In this document: piece after piece, positions 35,301-42,005 of the stretch | Layout of the letters: each line of letters starts with the position of its first letter | Position numbering within the stretch: the first letter of the stretch is position 1 | Source of the DNA: JAJDXW01 sp965214795 | GTDB lineage: Bacteria > Pseudomonadota > Gammaproteobacteria > HK1 | DNA: 64,000 bases | Reading direction: 5' to 3' | Assembly: GCA_965214795.1 (NCBI GenBank) | Contig: OZ243976.1 | Location: 248,001-312,000, forward strand | Notes under the pieces: generated by a model | Seen by the model: the letters and a program-made list of their open reading frames with translations, nothing else | What the model was told of the DNA's origin: nothing | Database searches by the model: none | Program-made: the position numbers and the translations under genes

Positions 35301-36081
35301 CGTAGCCGAGCACCACCGCGGCACCGACCGCGAGCCCGACATCGGTGATCCCGCGGCCGAGGGAGTTGACCGCGAGCACCCACATCGTGGTGCGGAAGAC
35401 CTCTTCCGCGCGCGCGGCGAGACGGTGACCGCGCGCACCGCTCTGCCCGAACGCCTTGAGGGTGGCGAGGCCCTGGAGGGTATCGAGGAACTCCGCCGCG
35501 AAGGCGGAGTAGGCGCGCTGGCGGCGGCGGCTGCTCGCGCCATCCAGGCGGGTGAAGGCGGCCGGAGCGATCAGGGTGACAAGCGCGAACGCGAGGAGGA
35601 CGAGCGCGACCGGAAGGTCGAGGAACGCGAGGAATGCGAATACCAGGATCGGGGTGAGCGCGGCCACGCAGAGCTGAGGGAGGAACTGGCCGAACCAGGT
35701 CTCGAGCTGCTCGACCCCCTCCACGATCGACACCAGCACCTTCCCGGTGCGCTCGAGGCCGAACCACGCGGGCCCGAGTTCGACTACCTTGTCGTAGAGG
35801 CGCTCGCGCAGGTGCATCTGCACCCGGGCCGCGGTGCGGTGCGCGATCATGTTGCGCCAGTATTCGAGCCACCCCCGGAGCAGCATGACGGCGCCGACGA
35901 GGGCGAACTTCCCCGCCAGCGCCTCGAACGGCTCCCCCGCGAAGACCCCCGCAATCAGCCACCCGAGGGCGGCAAGGCGGCCGATCCCCACCAGCGCGGC
36001 GGCGAGCCCGACGACCACCGCGAACGCGATGCGGGCGCGCACGCCGGCCGTCAAGGCGAGGAGTCGGGGGTCGGGCAGCAT
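32353..36081 (-). CDS. single-chain double ABC exporter (TMD-NBD-TMD-NBD)
   Basis: A 1242-residue full ABC exporter in one polypeptide. Half 1: membrane domain about 15-300, ATPase 345-575 with Walker A GASGAGKTS, LSGGQRQRI and ILVLDEALSAVD. Half 2: membrane domain about 630-930, a Pro/Ala/Gly-rich linker near 965-1010, and ATPase 1015-1235 with GPSGAGKTT, LSGGQRQRV and VLVLDEATSHLD. Both Walker B motifs keep the catalytic Glu, so both sites could hydrolyse ATP. The order resembles a fusion of CydD-like and CydC-like halves, usually separate proteins exporting thiols for cytochrome assembly. Lipid or drug export is equally possible. No start-proximal ribosome site is obvious. Confidence 0.85.
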   Translation of the reverse strand: MLPDPRLLALTAGVRARIAFAVVVGLAAALVGIGRLAALGWLIAGVFAGEPFEALAGKFALVGAVMLLRGWLEYWRNMIAHRTAARVQMHLRERLYDKVVELGPAWFGLERTGKVLVSIVEGVEQLETWFGQFLPQLCVAALTPILVFAFLAFLDLPVALVLLAFALVTLIAPAAFTRLDGASSRRRQRAYSAFAAEFLDTLQGLATLKAFGQSGARGHRLAARAEEVFRTTMWVLAVNSLGRGITDVGLAVGAAVVLGYGAFRVDAGAMTLAELLIVLMMGIEVFRPQRDLRALLHQGLVGTAAADGILSLLAGRPIVEYSAPGDVARGEDLAPTVEFEAVGFTYPGARRPAHRGLDFRIGAGERVGFVGASGAGKTSIVRLLLRLHDPDRGSVRIGGRDLRDLSAHDVHGRIAVVNQDTVLFHGTVEDNLRFGKPDATLEELAAAARAANAHEFIERLPDGYRTVVGERGVRLSGGQRQRIAIARAILRDAPILVLDEALSAVDAENEAIIQEALERLMAGRTTLIFAHRLSSVIGADRILVLDGGRVVESGGHAELMRRQGVYFHLMRGQAEESRRPGDVELAAPAGRAPAEDLAPLFAGGGPADEITRAEGLGWYGAFRELFRHVRPWRGRLTLTFGFGIVRVACLIGVGVLSALAVAALKRGGDFTPWLYALYAAAPVAGILHWVESWIAHDMAFRMLARMRIDLYRKIDALAPAWLLRRRSGDLVAMATHDVELVEYFFAHTIAPGLVAVLVPATVVGVLLWFGWPLAAALAPILAVVALSPFLARHRVDVLGSRAREALADLNAHAVDTIQGLGEIVAFERTPERRREFLTLARRHVELRLPFFRSLTLQNVVLETATGLGGLVMVVTGSWLVSDGRLDPALLPLLALLAMAAFLPVSEIAYIGRQLSDTLGATRRLYAVHREPVTVVDGPGVSAVGTTPGGPEAAEGAPGPGGTGRPPADAAGSPRPAPAPVPAIAPAPALGPRGAPGGMALAMEAVDFRYPGREDRALRGVSFDVPAGMRMALVGPSGAGKTTAAHLLLRFFDPERGTVRLAGYDLREWRLDELRARIALVSQDTWLFNETLRANILVARPEAGEEDVARAVERSALADFVAALPEGLDTPVGERGVRLSGGQRQRVAIARAFIKDAPVLVLDEATSHLDAVSEQAVQHALETLMHDRTTVIIAHRLSTVRSAGRIVVLDEGRVVEIGRHEELLGRGGLYSQLVGRQIAAVAD

Positions 36082-36197
36082 CGCGGCGCGCGGCGGGCTC
36101 GGGGGGCGGGCTCAGGAGGGGCGGCGCGCGGCCGACCGGCGCGGCCCACCGGGGATACCGATACCCGCTTCGATCACCCGATCACCCGGTGGCCCGG

Positions 36198-36773
36198 TCA
36201 CCCGGCGCCGTCCGGCGCCGCGGGCGGAGGAAGGCCCATCAGGCGATCCACGAGCCTTCCGGCTTCGTCGTCGACGATGAGCTTGTCGCGCGCTCCCCGA
36301 CCGATGAACCCGGCCTCGACCCCCGTGTCGACGAGCGCCACTAAGGGGTCGAAATACCCGTTCACGTTGAACACGCCGCAGGGCTTGCCGAGGAGGTCGA
36401 GGTAGTTCGCGCTCATCACCTCGAACAGCTCGTCGAAGGTCCCGATGCCCCCCGGCAGGGTCAGAAAGGCCGTGGCGCGCTTGAACATCACCTGCTTGCG
36501 CTCCGCCATGGAATCGACCATGACGAGCTCGCTCAACCCGTCCGCGAGCACCTCGCGATCGGCGAGGAATCGCGGGGCCACCCCGACGATAGGGACCCCG
36601 GCCGCGACCGCCGCCTCGGCCACCACCCCCATCATTCCGCCGCCGCCGCCGCCGTAGACCAGGCCGAGGCCGCGCTCGGAGGCCGCCCGCACCACCGCCC
36701 GCGCGGCTTCGGCGTGGGCGGGGTCGAGGGCCGGGCGGGCGCCGGCGAAGACGCAGATCAGCGGGGACGGCAT
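36198..36773 (-). CDS. LOG family protein (cytokinin riboside monophosphate phosphoribohydrolase type)
   Basis: A 191-residue Rossmann-like protein. GLVYGGGGGGMMGVVAEAA, SMAERKQVMF and LPGGIGTFDELFE form the family's nucleotide-binding site (PGGxGTxxE with catalytic Glu and preceding Arg/Lys). LOG proteins cleave nucleoside monophosphates at the N-glycosidic bond. Its first residues (PSPLICVFAGARP) match the usual start, where CVFCGSS is more common; the Ala-Arg variant is a slight departure. GGAGAA lies seven bases before the ATG. It follows the ABC exporter gene in the reverse order on the same strand. Confidence 0.9.
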   Translation of the reverse strand: MPSPLICVFAGARPALDPAHAEAARAVVRAASERGLGLVYGGGGGGMMGVVAEAAVAAGVPIVGVAPRFLADREVLADGLSELVMVDSMAERKQVMFKRATAFLTLPGGIGTFDELFEVMSANYLDLLGKPCGVFNVNGYFDPLVALVDTGVEAGFIGRGARDKLIVDDEAGRLVDRLMGLPPPAAPDGAG

Positions 36774-36950
36774 GAGCGCTTCTCCGTTTCCGGCCCGGAT
36801 GCCGGAGCCGGAGCCGGGGCGGGGGCCGGCGCGGGCCGCTTCGGCCGGCTCGGCGGCGAGAGGGAGGCGAGGGATGACATGGGAAGGTCAGGCGGGGCGG
36901 CGGGGCGGGTGGAGCGCGGGCGACCGCGCGGCCACGCCACCGTCTCGCGC

Positions 36951-37571
36951 CTATCGCATTCGGCATCCGTCGAGCCGGGCCCGCCAGCCGGCCGCCTTTC
37001 CGGCATCCACGGCCGCCCCCAGCTCCCCGTTCTCGAATGCCTGCACCAGCCGGCGAATGGCCGCGCAGTGGCCGCCGAGCGCACCGTGCGTATACCACTC
37101 GAGGGCGAGCCTGTCGTCCGCGACGACGACGACTCCGTCGCCCCGCTCGGCCAGCAGCCCCATGAAGGTCTGGGCCGACGGGTAACGGTGCTCCGCCGCC
37201 GTCTCGATCATCCGAACGGCCTTCAACTGGTCGAACGCGGCCCCGCCGAGGCCGAACAGATGGAGCAAGCCGAGATGGTAGGTCGAAGCGGGGTCGCCCC
37301 CGTCGGCGAGCGGCTCCCAGGCTTCGCGCGCCTGCTTGAATCCCGCGTGCTTCGGGTCGCCCGAGGCGACGGCTTCGTCGTAGAGGGCAAGGGCCGCGAG
37401 GTGCGCTTCCCGCACCTCGGCAGCGACGGGGGCCACCTCCGCCTCGGGCAGGACGTTCGCGTGCCGGTACTCCTCGAGGACGGTGGACTGGCCGTCCCCG
37501 GCTCCCGCGACTCCCCACCAAAGGAGGAACCCCGCCGCTGCCGCCGATGCCCTCCTGGACAACGCTCTCAT
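36951..37571 (-). CDS. Sel1-repeat secreted protein
   Basis: A 206-residue exported protein. It has a signal peptide (RRASAAAAGFLLWWGVAGAG), then alpha-helical Sel1-like repeats: WEPLADGGDPASTYHLGLLH, then MIETAAEHRYPSAQTFMGLL and EWYTHGALGGHCAAIRRLVQ. Sel1 repeats mediate protein contacts in the periplasm. GGAGGGGAG precedes the ATG at 37571. It is unrelated in detail to the Sel1-protease genes at 46-51 kb, which have canonical 36-residue units. The role is unknown. Confidence 0.75.
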   Translation of the reverse strand: MRALSRRASAAAAGFLLWWGVAGAGDGQSTVLEEYRHANVLPEAEVAPVAAEVREAHLAALALYDEAVASGDPKHAGFKQAREAWEPLADGGDPASTYHLGLLHLFGLGGAAFDQLKAVRMIETAAEHRYPSAQTFMGLLAERGDGVVVVADDRLALEWYTHGALGGHCAAIRRLVQAFENGELGAAVDAGKAAGWRARLDGCRMR

Positions 37572-37889
37572 CAGCACTCCCCTCCGCGCGGCGGCCGGGC
37601 CGACTCCCCCTGCCCGCCCGCAGGCGTGCACCCTCGAAGCATTCCGCTTCCCGGGCGGGAATTGTACCCGGGGCCGGGAAGGGCTACACGGGCGGGGCCC
37701 CCGGGTAACTTCACGCTCCAGGTCGAGTCAGCACCAAGCGTACCCCGGCATCGCACGGATGCATCCCGGTCGGATTGCGCCGCACGAATCCGATCGGAAC
37801 CACCCCGGGGCGGAAACTACCCCGGAGCGGGAACCACAGCGTGAAACGACCCTGCAGGGCGGGCGGCGCCCTGCCCCCGGCTCCGTGCT
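37572..37889. other. intergenic region upstream of Sel1 gene
   Basis: No gene is seen. The 318 bases contain several CCGGGGCGGAAACTACCCC-like short direct repeats and a GC-rich hairpin-prone stretch near 37850-37875, which may end the transcript of one neighbour. Nothing else stands out. Confidence 0.35.
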
Positions 37890-38672
37890 TCACGCATCGG
37901 ACGCGGAAGTGGTCTCGTGCGATCGAGGACCTGCGGAGTACGGCCCGACCTCTTCGCGGACGCGCGCGCTCAGCCGCCGACGCCGCAGGACGATCGCCTC
38001 CACCGCCTTCATCCGCTCGGTGAGGGTCTCGCCGAACCGCACCTTCTCCACCGCTTCGCACACGTCGTCCGGAGTCAGCCCTTCGAGCACCCGCGAGGCA
38101 TCGAGCCGGCGCGGCGGGCGGCCGGCACGAAGGGCGAGAAAGTCCACCCGCAGCTCGTCGGTGCCCTTGCGTCCATGCAGGCGCCACAGCTCCCGCGCCC
38201 CGAGGTCGCCATACCGTTCGATCTTGCCTTCGTCGAAGCGCGTGATCTCGGTCTCGACAACGAGATCGGGGGCGATGCGCTCGACGAAGTCATCCGCCGC
38301 CGGGGCTCCTTCGCGGCAGGCGGCGAAGTAGCCCCTTGCCCGCTCGCCAACGTAGAACGCGCCGTCGGGCTCCATCCCCGTGCCGGGCGGCTCGCCCCGT
38401 CCGCGTATACGGGTGGAGCGGATCCCCCGCACCGCGCCGGAGAGGGCGCTCCCTGCCGCATCCACGACCTGGTCGACGAGCTCGGTCAGGTCTTCGTGCA
38501 GGCGCGAGGGCGCCATCAGGGTGATGAGTCCACGTACCGGGTCGAGCCAGACCCGGCGGAAATGCCGGTTCCAGTCCACCGTGGCAAGCGCGGCGACGGT
38601 CTCGGGATCGGCGCGGAGGACGTGGATGGTGGACCCGAGCGGCCCCGTGTGCATCGTGGCGGGTTCGTTCAT
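37890..38672 (-). CDS. Uma2-type nuclease-fold protein, subfamily I copy 1
   Basis: A 260-residue protein with a Uma2 (DUF820) PD-(D/E)XK nuclease-like core: GMEPDGAFYVGERARGYFAA (Asp), APDLVVETEITRFDEGKIER (Glu and Lys) and LGARELWRLHGRKG. The N-terminal 60 residues (MHTGPLGSTIHVLRADPETV, then HFRRVWLDPVRGLITLM) and a C-terminal GLTPDDVCEAVEKVRFGETL extension are shared with the copies at 40427 and 44249. The catalytic residues are intact. The biological role of Uma2 proteins is unproven. GGAGG precedes ATG 38672. About 100 bp upstream is also conserved among the copies. Confidence 0.82.
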   Translation of the reverse strand: MNEPATMHTGPLGSTIHVLRADPETVAALATVDWNRHFRRVWLDPVRGLITLMAPSRLHEDLTELVDQVVDAAGSALSGAVRGIRSTRIRGRGEPPGTGMEPDGAFYVGERARGYFAACREGAPAADDFVERIAPDLVVETEITRFDEGKIERYGDLGARELWRLHGRKGTDELRVDFLALRAGRPPRRLDASRVLEGLTPDDVCEAVEKVRFGETLTERMKAVEAIVLRRRRLSARVREEVGPYSAGPRSHETTSASDA

Positions 38673-38842
38673 GAGTGTGCGCCTCCTGCGTGAAGCCACG
38701 GGCCGCCCGCCGCGATGCCGCCCGAGCGGATCCTACCCGCGCGGACGGTTGGATATCCATCTTCCGACCGATCGCCCTGGTTGTCGGCATCGTCACCGGT
38801 CCGGTGATTCCGGAAGAGTCGCCGGACCGGTGCGCCAACGGC

Positions 38843-39430
38843 TCAGGGCCAGAGATCGGCGAGGTTGAACGTGATCACATCGAAGGGAGGGATGCTGACC
38901 GGCTCGCCGTCCTTCGCGCTCCCGATGAGCACCCACTGGCGGTCGCGGAGCTCGAACGCCTCGAGGATGCGGTCCGCCGGGTCGACGAGCCACAGATGCG
39001 CGACGCCCTCGCGGGCGTAGACCGGGCGCTTGCCATGAAGGTCGAGACGGCGCGTCGAGGCTGACGGCACTTCGCACACCCAGTCGGGCGCGAGGGTCAC
39101 GTACGCGGTGTCGGGAAACTCCGGCATCCGCTCGCGGCGCCAGCCCGCGAGGTCCGGGACCAGAACGTCCTCCCCAAGATGCAGCTCCGGTCCGAAGAGG
39201 ATCCACCACCCGCCGGGCCCGCCTCGGCCGAACTGAAAGGGGTTCGACAGATCGGTCCCCAGCGACGAGGTCGCAAGTGCATGGGGCATCGCCGGGCGGG
39301 GGTGGGTGTGGAGCGTCCCGTCGACCATCTCGGCGACTTGGTGGGCGGGTGCGTCGAGCACGTCCTGGTAGGTGGCACGCGGCATCGGGGTCGAGTCACG
39401 CTTGCGCGCGGCGGTTCTCGTGGTCGCCAC
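38843..39430 (-). CDS. Uma2-type nuclease-fold protein, subfamily II copy 1
   Basis: A 195-residue compact Uma2 protein. ATYQDVLDAPAHQVAEMVDG opens the domain. LHLGEDVLVPDLAGWRRERM has the metal-binding Asp, DWVCEVPSASTRRLD the Glu, and DLHGKRPVYAREGVAHLWLV the Lys. LWLVDPADRILEAFELRD is the typical end. GTG at 39430 is preferred because AAGGAG lies eight bases upstream. It is nearly the same design as the plus-strand gene at 48238 and differs from subfamily I in the N-terminal part. It sits between a subfamily I gene and the nucleotidase on the same strand. Confidence 0.85.
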   Translation of the reverse strand: MATTRTAARKRDSTPMPRATYQDVLDAPAHQVAEMVDGTLHTHPRPAMPHALATSSLGTDLSNPFQFGRGGPGGWWILFGPELHLGEDVLVPDLAGWRRERMPEFPDTAYVTLAPDWVCEVPSASTRRLDLHGKRPVYAREGVAHLWLVDPADRILEAFELRDRQWVLIGSAKDGEPVSIPPFDVITFNLADLWP

Positions 39431-39473
39431 GTCGCCGGCTCCTTTGCGGATCGCGCCGCCTTGCGGGTCCCGA

Positions 39474-40412
39474 TCAGTCGAGCCGGACGATCCGGCCTTC
39501 GACCCGCGGGGCGATCTCACCGGCCGCGGCGACCGCGTCGCTGACCTGTGCGGCCATCAAGGTGCCGGCATTGGCGTCGACCAGCCGCGGGGCGGCAGAG
39601 AACATCGTGTAGCCGTCGCCGCCCCGGCCGAGATCGACGACGGTAACGAACCTCGCCTGTTCGCCGCTCTCGACGAACGTGTGGTCGGCGCCGACCTCGA
39701 CCTTCATGTCGTGGTCGTCGCCGGACAACAGGAGATCGACCGCCCCCTGGCGCATGAGCTCCGCGTCCTCGGTCCGATCGGTGTGGGCGAGCGCGATGAC
39801 GAGATCGGCCCCGGCCTCGCGCAGCTTCTTCGCCTGCTCCGCCGCGACTTCGGCCGCGGGGCGGAAGGTCACCGGCGCGGGAGACGACTTCACCGCGGTC
39901 GTCACCGTCGTCAGGCCGAACACGCCGACCCGGTAGCGGCCGACTTCGACCAGCAGGTGCTCGGTGACCCCGTCGATCAGGGTTCCGTCCGGCTCGACCG
40001 CGTTGTTGGACAGCATCGGAAACTCGGCCTCCGCGATGCGCTCCACGGTAACCGCAGGCGTGAAGTCGAACTCGTGGTTGCCGAGCGCCATCGCGTCGAA
40101 ACCGACCCGGTTGAAGAGGTCGATCATGTGCGCGCCCCGGTCGAACGAGGACAGGAGCGACGGCGAGATCGCGTCGCCGCCGTTGGTGACGAGCACGTGG
40201 CGGGCGCTCGCGCGAACCTCCTTGACCACCGCCGCGAGCCGAGCAACCCCGCCGCGGCCGCCGGAGCCGTCGAGACGGTCGAGATCGTTGACGTGGACGA
40301 TGGTGAGGTTCACCGGCTCGGCGCGGGCGGCCGGCGGGCCGGCGAGCAGGACGGTGGCGAGCGCGGCCGCGCAGAGCGCTACGACGCCGATTCGACTGAA
40401 CGATCGGCTCAT
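39474..40412 (-). CDS. 5'-nucleotidase-type metallophosphoesterase, N-terminal domain only
   Basis: A 312-residue exported metallophosphatase. The signal peptide is GVVALCAAALATVLLAGPPA. Metal-binding motifs are VHVNDLDRLDG, VLVTNGGDAISPSLLSS, MALGNHEFDF, IALAHTD and LLSGDDHD, matching the N-terminal domain of periplasmic 5'-nucleotidase/UDP-sugar hydrolases. The first motif is D-L-D where most relatives have D-x-H, so one metal ligand is changed. The C-terminal substrate-binding domain of about 200 residues is absent; the protein ends in VEGRIVRLD. It may be a short family variant or a truncated gene. AAGGGGGAA precedes the ATG. Confidence 0.8.
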   Translation of the reverse strand: MSRSFSRIGVVALCAAALATVLLAGPPAARAEPVNLTIVHVNDLDRLDGSGGRGGVARLAAVVKEVRASARHVLVTNGGDAISPSLLSSFDRGAHMIDLFNRVGFDAMALGNHEFDFTPAVTVERIAEAEFPMLSNNAVEPDGTLIDGVTEHLLVEVGRYRVGVFGLTTVTTAVKSSPAPVTFRPAAEVAAEQAKKLREAGADLVIALAHTDRTEDAELMRQGAVDLLLSGDDHDMKVEVGADHTFVESGEQARFVTVVDLGRGGDGYTMFSAAPRLVDANAGTLMAAQVSDAVAAAGEIAPRVEGRIVRLD

Positions 40413-40426
40413 GGTTGGTTCCCCCT

Positions 40427-41179
40427 TCAGTTGGGGTTCGCGGAGTACGACTCGGCTTCTTCGCGGACCCGCACGCTCATCCGCTGGCGCCGGGCCACGA
40501 TTGCCGCCACCGCTGCCGTCCGCTCCGTGAGGGTCTGGCTGAACCGTGCCTTCTCCACCGCTTCGCACACGTCGTCCGGGGTCAGCCCTTCGAGAACCCG
40601 CGAGGCGGCGAGCCTGCGCGGCGGGCGCCCCTTGTCAAGACCAAGAAAGTCCACCTCGATCTCGTCGGTGCCCTTGCGGCCGCGGAGCCGCCACAGCTCC
40701 CGCACCCCCAATTCGCCGTAGCGATCGATCTTGCCTTCGTCGAAACTCGTGATCTCGGTCTCGACCACCAGATCGGGGGCGGTGCGCTCGACGAATGCCA
40801 CTACCGCCGCGTCTCCTTCGTGACGGGCGGCGTAGTAGCCCCGCGCACGTTCGCCGACGTAGAACGCGCAGTCGGGCTCTATCCCCGTGCCCGGCGGCTC
40901 GCCCCGCCCCCGCAGCCGGGTAGAAAGGATGCCCTTCGCCGAGCCGGTGAGGACGCTCCCCGCCTCGTCCACGATATGGTCGAGAAGCTTGGTGAGATCC
41001 TCGTGCTGGTGCGAGGGTGACATCAGGGTGATGAGCCCCCGCACCGGGTCGAGCCAGACCCGCCGGAAGTGCCGGTTCCAGTCGACCCCTGCGAGCGCGG
41101 TGACGGTCTCGGGATCGGCGCGAAGGACGTGGATGGTGGAGCCAAGCGGCCCGATGTGCATCGTGGCGGGGGTGTTCAT
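40427..41179 (-). CDS. Uma2-type nuclease-fold protein, subfamily I copy 2
   Basis: A 250-residue paralogue of the gene at 37890. The catalytic elements are GIEPDCAFYVGERARGYYAA, APDLVVETEITSFDEGKIDR and LGVRELWRLRGRKG. It differs by a Gly-to-Cys change after the Asp and a shorter C-terminus. It starts 15 bp before the end of the nucleotidase gene, reading toward it, so the two could be co-transcribed. CAGGAGG precedes ATG 41179 and the upstream 100 bp match copy 1. Confidence 0.82.
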   Translation of the reverse strand: MNTPATMHIGPLGSTIHVLRADPETVTALAGVDWNRHFRRVWLDPVRGLITLMSPSHQHEDLTKLLDHIVDEAGSVLTGSAKGILSTRLRGRGEPPGTGIEPDCAFYVGERARGYYAARHEGDAAVVAFVERTAPDLVVETEITSFDEGKIDRYGELGVRELWRLRGRKGTDEIEVDFLGLDKGRPPRRLAASRVLEGLTPDDVCEAVEKARFSQTLTERTAAVAAIVARRQRMSVRVREEAESYSANPN

Positions 41180-41306
41180 GAGTGCATGCCTCCTGCGTGA
41201 AGCCACGGGCCGCCCGCCGCGATACCGCCCAAGCGGATTCTGCCCGCGCGGCCGATGGGATGTCCATCTTTCGGCCTCCCCTCTCACCGGCTGGACGCTC
41301 GTGCCG

Positions 41307-41465
41307 CTACGTGAGCCGGCGCCACAGCAGAGCGCCGCCGCAGACCGCGGCCGGAATGACGACGAAGCTCACCGCGAGCGGTGCCCACACGAACGGGCGA
41401 AGGGGCCTTGCGCCCGCGAGCCTCCCGCCTCCCAGGAAACAGCGCAGCCCGACACCGAACTTCAT
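41307..41465 (-). pseudogene. EI24/CysZ-type membrane protein, N-terminal fragment
   Basis: The 52-codon frame MKFGVGLRCFLGGGRLAGAR, PLRPFVWAPLAVSFVVIPAA ends after one membrane helix. This resembles the first segment of EI24/CysZ-like proteins, which normally run to about 250 residues with several helices. The rest of the gene is not found downstream (41180-41306 is the Uma2 upstream region). It is a 5' relic, less likely a tiny membrane protein. Confidence 0.5.
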
Positions 41466-42005
41466 CGGACCGGCGCGGCCGCCACGTTCATTTCGAGCCA
41501 CCCCCGAACGGCGCCGCGACCGCGACGCCGGGCGCGGCCTGCCGCACGAACGGCCGGCCGGCGAGGACCGCACGCCCCCCGTAGCCGCGAGGCACCCTCG
41601 CCCACCCCCGATTCAGGTAGCAGTCGGGCGTGAGGCCCAACCGCTGGCAGGCGCAAGCAGAGCGCTTCCGTTCCGGAAAGCCGGAGCATGGCCCAAGAGG
41701 TTCCCGATCCTGGTGGGACTCTTGCTGGCCGCCGGTGATCTCGCGATGGAAAACCGGGCCCAGCCATCCAGGCCGGACACCGGGATGTCCAGCTCTCGGG
41801 CGACGGAGTTCGCCCGCCTGACCTGGCTGGCCAACCCCACGTATGCAGCCGGCGAAGCACATGGCCGAACGAAGCCGAGGGAAGCCCGTTTCCGCTCGGC
41901 TCATCCGCATCCAGGCTCCAAGTCAATCTCACGTCCGCCTCCCTTCCCCCCGCGATGCTCTCCGATTACGATATTGAGTTAAATTACTCAATTGGATAAC
42001 ATGCC
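41466..42005. other. interval without a recognisable gene
   Basis: Open frames exist but none has a recognisable domain. A minus-strand frame ending at 41488 contains CQRLGLTPDCYLNRGWARVP, which looks somewhat protein-like and could be another gene relic. The end (41950-42000) is AT-rich, with AGTTAAATTACTCAATT, probably a promoter or the junction with the next, horizontally acquired segment. Confidence 0.35.

Noticed and set aside
41488..41910. Minus-strand gene before the EI24-like relic
   Set aside because: One stretch looks protein-like, but there is no recognised domain, start or ribosome site.
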